The notes: generated from the sequence alone by a model not told the origin. A DNA stretch of 64,000 nt from Dromiciops gliroides (GCF_019393635.1 NC_057864.1:79983882-80047881), one strand, 5' to 3'. Counted from the first letter of the stretch, positions 1 to 10,285 are shown. Program-made: numbers and translations.

Positions 1-66
1 CTTAATGTTAGTACCTTCCCTCTCTTGATTGTCCCCAATTGCCTGTCTATAGCTTGTATGTACATG

Positions 67-389
67 TGTTAAGGGCTAAAATTCTAGCTAGTCTGTCTAA
101 AATATCTAATGAGTGGTCGCCAATAAATTATAAGCTTTAGCAAGAGTTAGACTTTTAAGCATTTATTAAGGAGAATAAGAATTTGGTAAAGAGAGAGAAA
201 GGCCTAGATTCCTATCTATTAAAGGGAGAGCACATTTCTAGCTCCCTTCTCCGCCAGCGTCCCCAGGAAAGAGCCCCAGAGTCAGCGCCAGTCTCTTCCT
301 TCCTCCTCCCACTAGTCTGCGTCACTTCCTCCTGCCAAGAACTCTTCTACAGTAAGTATCCAGCAGGTGGCGTCATTCCAATCGTTACA
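67..389 (-). repeat. ERV-A 3' LTR
   Basis: This 323-bp LTR is the downstream one in viral orientation. Its inner edge at 390 abuts a run of six C (a G-rich polypurine tract on the minus strand), as expected beside a 3' LTR. It carries tttatt near 161-167, which reads AATAAA on the minus strand. No difference from the partner at 3387-3709 was seen. Confidence 0.92.
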
Positions 390-1660
390 GTCCCCCCTGT
401 TGTTCCTCAAGAAACAAAATGTTTCCTTGACGGAACAGTAAAAACAATATAATAACTATTGCTAACTAATAATATGTGAACAACAATATAGAAAAGGAAG
501 AGAGGAAAGTTTTGTCCAGAGGGGCGATTTTTTTTGTCCTCATGAACCGACGCTTTGACATTAGTCTTGCAAAGGGAGGGCCTCTGCAGAGAATACATGT
601 TACAGATGGTGTATATTATAACAGAAAGAGAAAAAAAACAACAAAAACAACAAATCAAAACTGTTCATTTAAAGTCTCTGAAAGTCTTTTCTCAGATGTC
701 CTCTAGGTGTAGTCGTAGAATGGAAGTCTCTTCAGGGGTTGATGTGTGGATGCTGGTAATCAGCCAGGAAAATTTCCTACAAAATTGAGCTTAACACAAC
801 TTTAAAATAGCTTTATCAATAATCAAATCAAACAATGAAAGTTCTCAAAAACATGTCTAAGGGAATACAGAATCTTAGTTGTTACACATGAAACATATAA
901 TAAAACAAAAATTAAAACATTCTTTAAAATTATAATATTACTATAGTCCCCCCCTTATGGAGGGTAATTGAGAAGACAATTGCTGTGATATTAATTATTA
1001 AAAATAATTTTTTATCTTTGTTTCATCACTTTTTGCATCATCTGCCTAATTATCCTCATGCCATTATGAGAAATTAAAAAATCTAATATAATTGGTAACA
1101 GGTGTCAAGGCCAAATTCAACACTGTATTTATCATGACACCTGAGATAATTATGGGGGTTACCATAAAAGAACAGAGAAATGATGGGATATGAGCATTCC
1201 CACACTTGAGCAATATGTACTGCCCATACAGTATGCCAGGCTTAAAATAGGTGGATGGAATATACGTCCATGCCACCGAACATATTGGAGGAAACTGAGT
1301 CAGACTTAATCAGATCCATGGGATTCAGATGTCCATGGCATCAGGCATATAGGAGGGAGCATAGAAGCCAGGTGTAGAAGTGAGATGGGTGGGATGAATA
1401 CTTCCAGCCATCTGTACAATATTGTGGGGAAAAATAAAATAAAATATTAAACCAAGAGAATCCAACCTCAACATTTGTCAAAAGCCGTTCTCTCGGCCAT
1501 ACCTTGACTTCATGCATGTCTCCCCTCATGTGACAGTTCAGTGTCTGCTCTTGCATGTATTCCTCTTGTGATTGGATGGCACCTTGGCCAACTGGCATCT
1601 GATAACTCAGAATAAAGGTAATTAGTGTCTTAAATGATAAGTTCCCATAATCCAAGTCTC
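390..1660 (-). repeat. ERV-A 3' internal region shared with ERV-B
   Basis: The stretch next to the 3' LTR is recognisably the same sequence as ERV-B 10286-11200. It is nearly collinear over 407-660 versus 10299-10560, with more scattered blocks beyond (for example catgacacctga and gataagtt.cccata). In both elements it lies where env would be, but no env protein can be read. Short hydrophobic frames occur (minus 407-658, 1064-1276, 1341-1655) whose coding status is doubtful. Confidence 0.7.
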
Positions 1661-2371
1661 ATATGGATTTAAAAATTGAGGATAATAAATGATTGCAAAA
1701 AATGTGAATACATCTTGACTCAGAACACAATATATAATTATGCAACAATTTCAAATAATACCCCTTTTTTTAACTTAGTATACAATTACTTTTTTGAAAA
1801 ATCTGAACATATTTAAATACAAGTTAAAGCACAACAGAATCTCAAAGAAAACTTTTTTTTGAAAAAAGAAAACTTTTACAAATGTTCCCCTCTTTTTTTT
1901 TTTTTGAATGTGCTTATCAAAAATAATACTTCTAGAATCAATTTACACTTGCCATGGCAACCAATTTGCCAAGGAAATGCTTTAAAGAGTTTGATCAAAT
2001 AATCAGTTGAGAAAAACAAAAACAAACAACTCAGAATATGGGAGCACAATACTCCTAGAATTAACATTGTATTATGAAATCAAAACCATCTTGCAATTTT
2101 TCAAAATTAGATAGATAAACGAATAGAAGAAAATACACATGGAACAATAAAAAACAATGAAATTCAAACTAGGACTAAATGAATGTGAACTTAATATTAA
2201 TAAGAGTATTATAAAATATAAACTTGATCACATGACTATAAAAAGCTTTTACAAATATTCTCCTTGTTTTAAAAACTAAGTATAAGACACAATCTCAAAA
2301 GCATGAAAATCTCTATGAAAATAAACCCATTACCATTAATTTCAAAATGTAGATGTAATAGCATAGAAATC
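1661..2371. other. ERV-A interior, AT-rich, no gene seen
   Basis: This AT-rich internal sequence lies between the shared 3' region and the 300-codon frame. The only frame is a 63-codon one that looks incidental. I see no retroviral enzyme motifs. Confidence 0.5.
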
Positions 2372-3250
2372 CTATGTAACCTCTGAACTGATACAATTAC
2401 TCTGAGTGAATTCAGAACACTTTTGATTCCGATATCTAAAATCCCCAATACTCATATCAATACCTTGCTGCTTACTTCTACATTTCTGTAAAATATATAC
2501 CCTTCCATGCCAAAAGAAGCAGAGTCTTGAACTATGTTGATGATTGTCATTCTTATTCAGCTTAAGTTTTTCTTCTTTAACCCCTCTATATTGTCTGTCA
2601 GTCTTTTCACCATACAAATGCTTTATAAGATTACTAATGAAAGACAAAAGCAGGTTAGCAAAATTATGAACAAAACGAGCATATCTGGAATTTAAAGAGT
2701 TTTCTAAGATTGTCTCAAAAGCACAGCCAGGCCGGGGAAGGGCTGAGCCTGAGGCTGCAAATGTAGTTAGAGAAAGTTGAGCATGCGCACCAGATCTCTG
2801 GACTTCCCAGGCAGGGGAAGCTATGGGCTTGGCCATAGGAGGAGTAGAGGGTGGGGTCTGGAGAGGAGGGGAGGGACCAGAGCAATTTGAATCAGACTTG
2901 ATTTTGAACTCAGGCCTGGATTCCTCTTCCCCCACTTTGCCTCCAGGTGCTAGGGGATTAAAAGCTTCTAGAGGGTGGGTCATTGCCTCCAGGCATGCAA
3001 AATTAGAGCAACAATTACTGTTAGAATTGGGAAAAGCTGCAGGAATCTCTTCAGGTTTCTCTGAAAAAGCATGGTTGGGAGAGGGAGAGATATTTCCTTG
3101 TGTGAGTAAGTTGCTGGCTCTTTTAACAAAAATAAAAAGAAAAATAGAAAATCCACAAAAACAAAGCATTAACATGATCTTATCTCCCATTTGTCTGGTT
3201 AAACAGACTAAAATCAAAAATAGGGTAATTAGGGAGTTTAAAAGGTCCAT
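2372..3250 (-). CDS. ERV-A 5' open frame with two hydrophobic segments and a Pro-rich region
   Basis: This frame is about 292 residues from the ATG at 3250; it stays open a little further upstream from a GTG. It lies where gag would start. The first ~50 residues hold two strongly hydrophobic stretches (LITLFLILVCL and LMLCFCGFSIFLFIFV) separated by a short polar loop, so a membrane anchor is likely. A Ser/Pro-rich middle follows (PSPPLQTPPSTPPMAKP), then a short hydrophobic stretch and a basic, His- and Cys-containing tail. I see no capsid homology and no zinc knuckle. It could be the N-terminal part of an unusual membrane-anchored Gag cut short by the internal deletion, or an accessory protein. 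I do not recognise it, and translation is unproven. Confidence 0.45.
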   Translation of the reverse strand: MDLLNSLITLFLILVCLTRQMGDKIMLMLCFCGFSIFLFIFVKRASNLLTQGNISPSPNHAFSEKPEEIPAAFPNSNSNCCSNFACLEAMTHPLEAFNPLAPGGKVGEEESRPEFKIKSDSNCSGPSPPLQTPPSTPPMAKPIASPAWEVQRSGAHAQLSLTTFAASGSALPRPGCAFETILENSLNSRYARFVHNFANLLLSFISNLIKHLYGEKTDRQYRGVKEEKLKLNKNDNHQHSSRLCFFWHGRVYILQKCRSKQQGIDMSIGDFRYRNQKCSEFTQSNCISSEVT

Positions 3251-3366
3251 TCGAAAAAATTTAAAGGAAAACACAGCCAGTACACCAGTACTTAGCAGTT
3301 AAAGGGAGAGGGAGGGGAAATTTCTTACCCAACCAGAAGATCAGAAGAAGACTGAGGTTTAGCTTT

Positions 3367-3384
3367 CCTCTTCGTGGTCAGCCA
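3367..3384 (-). other. ERV-A primer-binding site, tRNA-Arg-like
   Basis: Two bases inside the 5' LTR the minus strand reads TGGCTGACCACGAAGAGG. It resembles the complement of a tRNA-Arg 3' end but has one extra base after TGGC and further mismatches. The position is right for a primer site. The tRNA identity is tentative. Confidence 0.5.
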
Positions 3385-3386
3385 TC

Positions 3387-3709
3387 TGTTAAGGGCTAAA
3401 ATTCTAGCTAGTCTGTCTAAAATATCTAATGAGTGGTCGCCAATAAATTATAAGCTTTAGCAAGAGTTAGACTTTTAAGCATTTATTAAGGAGAATAAGA
3501 ATTTGGTAAAGAGAGAGAAAGGCCTAGATTCCTATCTATTAAAGGGAGAGCACATTTCTAGCTCCCTTCTCCGCCAGCGTCCCCAGGAAAGAGCCCCAGA
3601 GTCAGCGCCAGTCTCTTCCTTCCTCCTCCCACTAGTCTGCGTCACTTCCTCCTGCCAAGAACTCTTCTACAGTAAGTATCCAGCAGGTGGCGTCATTCCA
3701 ATCGTTACA
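3387..3709 (-). repeat. ERV-A 5' LTR
   Basis: This is the upstream LTR in viral orientation, with TG/CA ends and the CATG target duplication just outside at 3710-3713. It holds an AATAAA on the minus strand (plus tttatt, 3482-3487). A short U5-side stretch is shared with the LTR pieces at 55476-55944 and 63119-63277, so this LTR family has several copies in the window. Confidence 0.92.
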
Positions 3710-3727
3710 CATGGTTGTTTGGATGTT

Positions 3728-3838
3728 GCTCCTCATTAGACTGAGAGCTCCTTGAGAGCAGGGACTGCCTTTTGCCTTTCTTTGTATCCTCAGCACCTGG
3801 CACAGTGACTGGCACAAATGTTTATTGGCTGACTAACT
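3728..3838 (+). repeat. LINE-2/CR1-type 3' end remnant
   Basis: The pattern 'actgagagctccttgagagc ... cctcagcacctggcacagtg ... aatgtttattggctga' is the familiar 3' end of L2/CR1 elements in mammals. Similar remnants lie near 32095-32205, 35270-35355 and 57440-57530. The exact family cannot be set from sequence alone. Confidence 0.5.
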
Positions 3839-4304
3839 GGGGCACATCCTGATTAGCTTTAAGGAGTCTTGTCCAATAAGATGCCTCCCATACACACATA
3901 AAAATCATACAAGATTTCATAAAGCTAATTTAAGTGGTAACTTTGTTCAGTGATCCCCTGAGTACTAGTATTAACTGCAGCATTAAGCAAGGAGAATATT
4001 GTCACCAATGGTGAGCAACATCATGGAGAATAACTAACACAGATTTCAAATTATAGAGGAATTCCTTACAAATCTTATACTCTAGATGTTCCTATTTGCA
4101 GAAGACAATGTATGGATTGAATCAAGTCCCAGAACATGGCAGAACCTTTTAAATGAAATCCACAATATCTCAGAAGAGTTCAGCCTATCTATTCACATAG
4201 GAAAAACACAATGAATAAGTAATGTCTACTGTCCAGACTATGATATGAATGTTTTTTTAGTTTGATGGATAAATACAGAGGGTTCCTTCATATAGATAAA
4301 TATA

Positions 4305-4540
4305 GGTCTCAGTGTATAGAGCACTGGGACTAGTGTCACAAAGACCTGAGTACAAATTCAGCCTCAGAAGATTACTAGCTATGTGACCCTGGAAAAGTCA
4401 CTTAGCCCTGTTTGCCTCAGTTTCCTCATCTGTAAAATGAGCTGGAGAAGGAAATGTCAAACCACTCCAGTATCTTTGCCAAGAAAATCCCAAATGGGGT
4501 CAAGAAGAGTCAGACAGGACCAACAGATAGACTGAAAAAT
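4305..4540 (+). repeat. CORE-SINE/MIR-like element
   Basis: It has a tRNA-like head, a core with 'gtgaccctggaaaagtcact', then 'cctcagtttcctcatctgta', and a tail 'gaaggaaatgtcaaaccact ... ccaagaaaatcccaaatggg'. The same long form recurs at 8284-8527, 21375-21613 and 33603-33842, so it is one marsupial family (Mar1-type suspected). Confidence 0.65.
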
Positions 4541-4737
4541 AACAATCTCTATATCAATATGCATCTCTTTATCTATGGGGAGGAGGGAAGAATGTGTAAA
4601 TGAATAATGAGGTGGGTCTACAATTGAACAGAAGAAGAAACTGTCTTTGGAAAATTTCAGTTCTTTAAATGATCCCCAAACTTCCCCCTGAAATAAAGTT
4701 TCATGTTTTGTTTTGTTTTGTTGTTGTTTTTTTGTTT

Positions 4738-4985
4738 TTGTGGGGCAATGGGGATTAAGTGACTTGCGCAGGGAGCGGCTAGGTAGCACAGTGGATAAAG
4801 CACCGGCCCTGGATTCAAGAGTACCTGAGTTCTGGGGCAGCTAGGTGGCACAGTGGATAGAGCACCGGCCCTGGAGTCAGGAGTACCTGAGTTCAAATCC
4901 GGCCTCAGACACTTAACACTTACTAGCTGTGTGACCCTGGGCAAGTCACTTAACCCCCATTGCCCCACACACACAAAAAAAAGTG
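4738..4985 (+). repeat. Cluster of three marsupial tRNA-derived SINE pieces
   Basis: A short minus-strand tail (4738-4771) abuts a plus-strand head fragment (about 4772-4832), followed by a full plus-strand copy (4834-4968) with an A-rich tail. The arrangement suggests SINE inserted into SINE. Confidence 0.75.
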
Positions 4986-5139
4986 ACCTAGCCACCCCAT
5001 TTTGTTTTGTTTTGTTTGTTGTTTTTTTGAAAGTTTGATGTTTTAAACACCAATATTCTTGTCCTAGTATATATGGCTGTGAGTCATGGAATAGCACAGT
5101 CTTTGAAGGACTGAAATTGGTATTTTATGTAAAGATTTG

Positions 5140-5870
5140 GAACTGTGTTCCCAAAGTCATAAAGCAACATACTCTTGGGTCCAGGGATACAACTATTTGG
5201 CTTATACCCCAAAGCAGTAAAAGACAGAGGAGAAGGATGAATAAATATTTATAGCATGACTTTTGTAGTAACAAATAATTTTAGTGTCTATCAATAGTGG
5301 ACTAACTGAACAAATTGTGTTAGATGAATATAATGGCAGCTGTGTGATTCAGTAGAGAGAGTATTGGACCTGGAAATAGGAAAGCTTTAGTTCACATTCT
5401 GCCTCAAACATTTATTAGGTGTGTAACCCTAGACAAGTCACATAACCTCCTTCAAGCCTCAGCGTTCTCATCTGTAAAGCAGGGATAATAATTGCACCTG
5501 CCTTACAGAGGTGTGAGGTTCAAATGAGCTAAAAAAAAGTGCTTTGCAAACCTTAAAGTGTAAAGTGTAAAAATATAAATAATTCGTGGAAACTTTAGAA
5601 TATTTGTACGCACTCATTCATAGTGAAATAAGTAGAACCAGAGAAACAATTTACATGGTGACTACAATAAAGGAAAACAGCTGGAAAAGACTTCAGAACT
5701 CTGAAGTGATCACTCATTACACAGCGATCACTCATGACTTCAAAAGACTGATGATGCCTCCTGCCTCTTAAAAGAGAAGTGATGAATTAGAGGTACAGAA
5801 TTAGACATTCGTTTTCAGATATAGCCAATATGTCTACTTGTTTTGCTTTACTGTATCTGTTTAAAAGTGA
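5140..5870 (+). mobile_element. L1 3'-end remnant, interrupted by a MIR-like SINE
   Basis: The segments 5140-5333 and 5576-5870 resemble the 3' end of a mammalian L1 in sense direction (for example 'gtgaaataagtagaaccaga' and 'aaaagactgatgatgcctcc'). They are split by a SINE at 5334-5575. No L1 reading frame survives. Confidence 0.55.
5334..5575 (+). repeat. MIR/CORE-SINE inside the L1 remnant
   Basis: It shows a tRNA-like head, 'gtgtaaccctagacaagtca' and 'gcgttctcatctgtaaagca', and ends 'caaatgagctaaaaaaaagt'. It is clearly older and more diverged than the short tRNA-derived SINEs. Confidence 0.6.
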
Positions 5871-6387
5871 GGGCTTCTATTCTGGAATACAGGCAAAGAT
5901 GGAATTTAGGACATAGTGATAAAGAAATAAGAAGAAAAGCATATCCATAAAATGTTTTTGAAATACACAGGATGAGACAAAAAAGTCAGAAGGGAATACA
6001 TACATATAGGACAATTTTGTTACCATCTTTTAAAGTGTAATGTAGCATCAATAACACTTAACAGAAGCTGAGTTTCACATCTAATCTTCCATTTCTATCT
6101 CTTTTTTTGTATTGAAATATTTCTGTTGATGATTGTTCATAATAAAAAATAAATAAAGTTGGGGATCACCAAAAGGGCAAAGGAATGGTTCCTTGTGTTC
6201 CTGAGCAGGCTGTAACACTTTAAAAGTGAGAAACCTCATTGGAGAATAGACATAAAAGATAATGTCAGTGAAACGTACAATGGGAAAAATTGGTGGACTG
6301 GTCACAAATGAGGGATGACCAGTGGAGAGTCTACATACTCCAAGTGGTGTCCATGCAATGTTGCAAGATTTAAAAGAAGACTTCCAG

Positions 6388-6538
6388 GGGCAGCTAGGTA
6401 GCACAGTGGATAGAGCACCGGCCCTGGAGTCAGGAGGACCTCAGTTCAAATCTGGCCTCAGAAGCTTGACACTTACTAGCTGTGTGACCCTGGGCAAGTC
6501 ACTTAACCCCAATTGCCTCACCAAAAAAAAAAAAGAAG
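6388..6538 (+). repeat. Marsupial tRNA-derived SINE with 14-bp target duplication
   Basis: This is a full head-to-tail copy ending in an A-run. The duplication aagaagacttccag is present at 6374-6387 and 6539-6552, so insertion was by L1-type retroposition and is fairly recent. Confidence 0.85.
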
Positions 6539-7037
6539 AAGAAGACTTCCAGCTCATTTTGGGTAGATTGCCCAGTGATTTATGGGAAGATAGCAATAAG
6601 AATCACAGCACAGATAGGCAGGAATGGGCTGAAATCGCAGGAAACTGAAATTCGTGGAAGTTCAGAGGCTTGCCTTGGATCACATAGGTAGTGAATAAGT
6701 GAGGTAGGTATTCCAACTCTGGATCCAGTGCTCTTCCTAAAGTACCATATTTCTATCAAATACATCTAGAAATAACATCTGGATTATACAATGTAGAGGA
6801 GTAATGCCATTAATGTTTATCAGTCACTTATACCTTAATGATAATGAGTTTATCAAAACTTCCTGAGCACAGATTTAAATAATAGGAAGGTAGAAAGAAT
6901 ACCAGGGTCCTCAGGACCTGATTAGAGGAGTAAAGGGGTAGAAGGTCATAAAACGGGGAGCAGAGATGCACTGAAGACAACCTCTGTGTACTTTACAATT
7001 TCTCTTTGGGCCAGTCCCTTCATTAAAACAAGATTGA

Positions 7038-7475
7038 GGGGCAGCTAGGTGGCATAGTGTATAAAGCACCAGCCCTGGATTCAGGAGGACCTGAGTTCAA
7101 ATCCAGATTCAGACACTTGACACATACTAACTGTGTGACCCTGGGCAAGTCACTTAACGCCCATTTCCCCGCCCCTGCAAAAAGAAGGGAAAACAAGATT
7201 GAATTGAGCAGCTAGGTATATAGAACATCAGCCTGGAGTCAAGAGGACCTGAGTTCAAATTTGGCCTCCTACACTATGTGACTCTGGATAGGTCACTTAA
7301 CCTGATTGCTTTAAAAAAAAAAAAGGGCAGCTAGGTGGCACAGTGGATAGAGCACTGGCCCTGGATTCAGGAGTACCTGAGTTCAAATCCAGCCTCAGAT
7401 ACTTGACACTTACTAGCTGTGTGACCCTGGGCAAGTCACTTAACCCAAATTGCCTCACCAAAAAAAAAAAAAAAA
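7038..7475 (+). repeat. Three consecutive plus-strand tRNA-derived SINEs
   Basis: Copies lie at 7038-7189 (target duplication aaaacaagattga at 7025-7037 and 7190-7202), 7207-7324 (more diverged) and 7325-7475 (long A-tail). All share the head 'gcagctaggt' and the 'gtcacttaac' tail. Confidence 0.8.
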
Positions 7476-7685
7476 GCTTGAATCACATGAAGCCACCAGA
7501 AAACAATATAGGATAATATATGATAAAACAGTAAAATGGGAGAGCATGAACAAACTGAGATGAAAGGGGTCAAAAAAGGCTTGGATATTCTTTCCATTTA
7601 ATGTCAGGTTACCTGTAGCAGTCAGCTTTGAAAAATGTAACCTTTCTTCATTTCTTTCAGGACATTATTTTCTCGTTTGTTTGGT

Positions 7686-7841
7686 TTTTTTTTTTGTTTT
7701 TTTTTGCGGGACAATGGGGATTAAATGACTTGCCCAGGGTCACACAGCTAGTTAAGTGTCAAGTGTCTGAGGCCGGATTTGAACTCAGGTACTCCTGACT
7801 CCAGAGCCGGTGCTTTATCCACTGCGCCACCTAGCCGCCCC
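7686..7841 (-). repeat. Minus-strand tRNA-derived SINE with target duplication
   Basis: A T-rich start is followed by 'gcgggacaatggggattaaa' and the reversed head ending 'gccacctagccgcccc'. The flanks repeat aggacattattttct (about 7660 and 7842). Confidence 0.85.
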
Positions 7842-8283
7842 AGGACATTATTTTCTAATGATCTCTAAGTGATGTAAGAATTGACTGAGATGCATGACTT
7901 AACTGTAACATCTGGTCTCTGAGTGCTTGTCTATGAAGCAGCTGCCAAGTCCATCCTGAGCTGTACTATAAGGGTGAGGTCGATGCTTTCATAATAATGC
8001 TGAGGCCAAATTCCCTAATGCTTGCTCCTCCCTTCACCATTCACCTCTCCTCCTCCTTCATTTCTCTTCTGCTCTCCAGAGTGTCGTTAACATTCACCAT
8101 CCTAACATTTCCCAGATCTAGTAGTGTAATTTCCTAGTCTCCAGTGGCTCAGCACTTCTCACTTGTCCAAAGTTTGATGCAGATCTAGAATAATAGAATC
8201 ATAACCTGTTAGACCTAGAGGAGGCCTTCGAGGTTATGTAGTACAATCCCCTCATCTAGAATCAGCTGGGTAGTTCAGTGGAC

Positions 8284-8755
8284 AGTCAATAAATTCAGTC
8301 ATTTTCAGTCATGTATGACTCTTCATGGCCCCATTTGGGGTTTTCTTGGCAAAGGTACTAGAGTGGTTGCCATTTCCTTCTCCAGCTCATTTTACAGATG
8401 AGGAAACTGAGGCAAACAGGATTAAGTGACTTGCCCAGGGTTACACGGCTAGTAATTGTCTGAGGCCCGGTTTGAACTCAGGTCTTCCCAGGCCCAGTAC
8501 CCTATCCACTTCAATACCTAGCTGCCTCGAGATCAGTAAAACCTGAGTGCAAATCCAGCCTCATATGCTTACTAGCTGTATGACCCTGGGACACTGTCAT
8601 TTTAGGCTCTGTTTGCCTTAGTTTCCTCAACTATAAAATAGGGATCATACCAGCACCTACTTCCCTTGCGAAGAGCAAATGAAATAATATTTGTAAAATG
8701 CTTAGCACAGTAGATGGCACATAGTAGGTGCTTAATAAATGTTTGTTTTCTTCCC
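8284..8755. repeat. Back-to-back older SINEs: CORE-SINE (-) then MIR-like (+)
   Basis: 8284-8527 is a minus-strand copy of the long CORE-SINE family (cttcatggccccatttgggg, then 'cagatgaggaaactgaggca'). 8530-8755 is a plus-strand MIR-like copy ending 'tagtaggtgcttaataaatg'. Confidence 0.6.
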
Positions 8756-8841
8756 CCCTTCCCCTTATTTTAAGAATTGGGTAAATAGAGGATCATACAG
8801 CAGAAACGAATCATTCAAAGTATATAGCTCATTGGTGGCAT

Positions 8842-9612
8842 TGAAACTGACAAAATAGGGGGCAGCTAGGTGTTGAAGTAGATAGGTTACTGGGCCTTGA
8901 GTCAGGAAGACCTGAGTTCAAACTGGGTCTCAGACACTTAACACTTACTAGCTGTGTGATGCTGGGCAAGTCACTTAACCCCCATTGCCCTGCAAATAGA
9001 TAGATAAATAGATAGAAAGATAGATAGATGATATATAGATATAGATAGATGATAGATAGATAAACAAAAAATAAACAAATAAATACAGACACAGATAGAT
9101 AAGAAGAAACTGACAAAATAACATTTAGACCCCCTGTTTCCAGAGCTAAGGCCCAGCAGGCAAGCTGCTCTGAGCTTGGCAGGACAACAATCCTTTGTGA
9201 TCTCCCTCTGGATGATCTCCCCCTCTGGGCTATTCACACAATTCACCAAGTGTTCTCCAATCAAAGACAAGCACTGGACAAACTAGGAAAGTCCTGCACT
9301 GAATCAAACTTGTTACATGCTTGCTGCTCCCTCATTGTTAGGGCTACATCCCACTGGGCAGCCACCAGTATCAGTATTGAGATCTCCCCACACTACCTGG
9401 GACCCCCCACTAGGGGTGGGGCCCCAGCAATGTGTCTATAGCTCCCCCTTTCTTAAAAGTCTTTTTTCTCACTTTGAAAATAAAACTTTAATTCCTGACT
9501 TTCCTGTCTCTGACCTGCTCTGTTCTGCTCCAGCCATTCACGGGTTAGAGACCAGTTCTGATTGAGTTGACAGAACCAGTGCTTTCTAACTTGCAGTGCT
9601 TTTTCTGATACA
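8842..9612 (+). repeat. Older ERV LTR in plus orientation, split by a SINE
   Basis: Sequence at 8842-8857 continues at 9121 after a SINE insertion whose duplication is gaaactgacaaaata (8843-8857 and 9106-9120). The rest reads like a gammaretroviral LTR: a CCAAT-like ctccaatca near 9254, AATAAAA near 9479, a C/T-rich U5, and an end at ...gataca (9612). A primer-site-like tggtgggcagctcataat (9615-9632) follows, so this would be a 5' LTR with most of its interior lost. Without the SINE it is about 510 bp. Confidence 0.6.
8858..9105 (+). repeat. tRNA-derived SINE with a GATA/AAAT microsatellite tail
   Basis: The SINE body runs to about 8994. Its tail is an expanded (GATA)n-like repeat (8996-9062) turning into AAAT-rich sequence. 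A 15-bp target duplication flanks the whole unit, so the microsatellite grew from the SINE tail. Confidence 0.8.
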
Positions 9613-9673
9613 TTTGGTGGGCAGCTCATAATCATATGAGGATTAATAATTTGGATCAAATTTGACTACTTTA

Positions 9674-9745
9674 GGGCAGCTAGGTGGCACAGTAGATAAA
9701 GCACTAGCCCTGGATTCAGGAGGACATGAGTTCAAATCCAGCCTC
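9674..9745 (+). repeat. Left part of a SINE split by ERV-B
   Basis: The head and body of a tRNA-derived SINE stop at ...cagcctc exactly at the ERV-B LTR. The SINE continues at 18324 with cctcagatac. Its own target duplication tgactacttta is at 9663-9673 and 18396-18406. Confidence 0.9.
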
Positions 9746-10285
9746 TGTGAGATTTAAAATTGGATATTAGATCATAAATCTCCCCTACTTAACCTTTCCC
9801 TTAATTTATCTCCCAAACTAGTAAATGGAAGCAGGTTTTGGTTTTCTAGATAGACCTTTTTATTTATAGTTATGATAGTCACAAGGTGATGTTGGTTAGA
9901 AGGATAGGAAAGTAGAAACACAATACAAATCGTCTTAAGTCTAAGCTTAGTCTATATTCCTTATAACAACTCACCAAACCGACAAGGCCACCAACCGACA
10001 AGGCCACCAACCGACAAGGCCACCTTTGGAGAGAGAGAGTCCGTGCCGCGCCGTCAGGAGTCCCGCCAAGCAGGCAAAAAGGCCTCTCTCCTTTTCTCCA
10101 CCCCGGAAGTCAAAAAAAACCCGGCAGGCAGTCTGACATGCGCAGCAGGCGCACTGTACCTGGCAGGCAGTCTGACATGCGCAGCAGGCGGACTGTTCAT
10201 CTCCTCCCCAAAAGGGTGGTCCTTGAAAAACTGGCGTCTTTCAGTTATCCTAACCGACTGTTAAAAACTTTCATATTTTACCACA
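9746..10285 (-). repeat. ERV-B 3' LTR
   Basis: This 540-bp LTR contains three direct copies of a 16-bp unit (ccgacaaggccaccaa-like, 9978-10024) and two copies of a longer unit starting 'ggcaggcagtctgacatgcg' (about 10125-10190). Both lie on the U3 side and could be enhancer-type repeats. AATAAA on the minus strand lies near 9862-9867 and a TATAAGG-like motif near 9959. It differs from the 5' LTR by one base near 10109 and one near 10189. Confidence 0.93.

Larger units (their letters stand above)
67..3709 (-). mobile_element. ERV-A: young non-autonomous endogenous retrovirus, minus orientation
   Basis: Two 323-bp direct repeats (67-389 and 3387-3709) start TGTT and end TACA and look identical by eye. 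They are flanked by the 4-bp duplication CATG (63-66 and 3710-3713), the size typical of gammaretrovirus-like elements. A polypurine tract on the minus strand beside 390 and a primer-site-like sequence beside 3386 show that the element reads right to left. The interior is only about 3 kb and has no capsid, protease, reverse transcriptase or integrase. It has one long frame (2372-3250) and a 3' portion clearly similar to ERV-B. I infer a recent insertion of a deleted element needing help in trans. Confidence 0.9.

Noticed and set aside
183..452. 89-codon plus-strand frame in the ERV-A LTR (and its copy at 3503)
   Set aside because: It lies inside the LTR and antisense to the element. The duplication is explained by the LTR pair.
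2823..3302. 159-codon plus-strand frame in ERV-A
   Set aside because: It is antisense to the longer minus-strand frame in the proper viral direction and shows no motif.
4653..5097. Frames containing phrases like [20 protein letters not shown] or [20 protein letters not shown] in many places
   Set aside because: These recur at every tRNA-derived SINE on either strand. They are translations of the SINE body and not genes.
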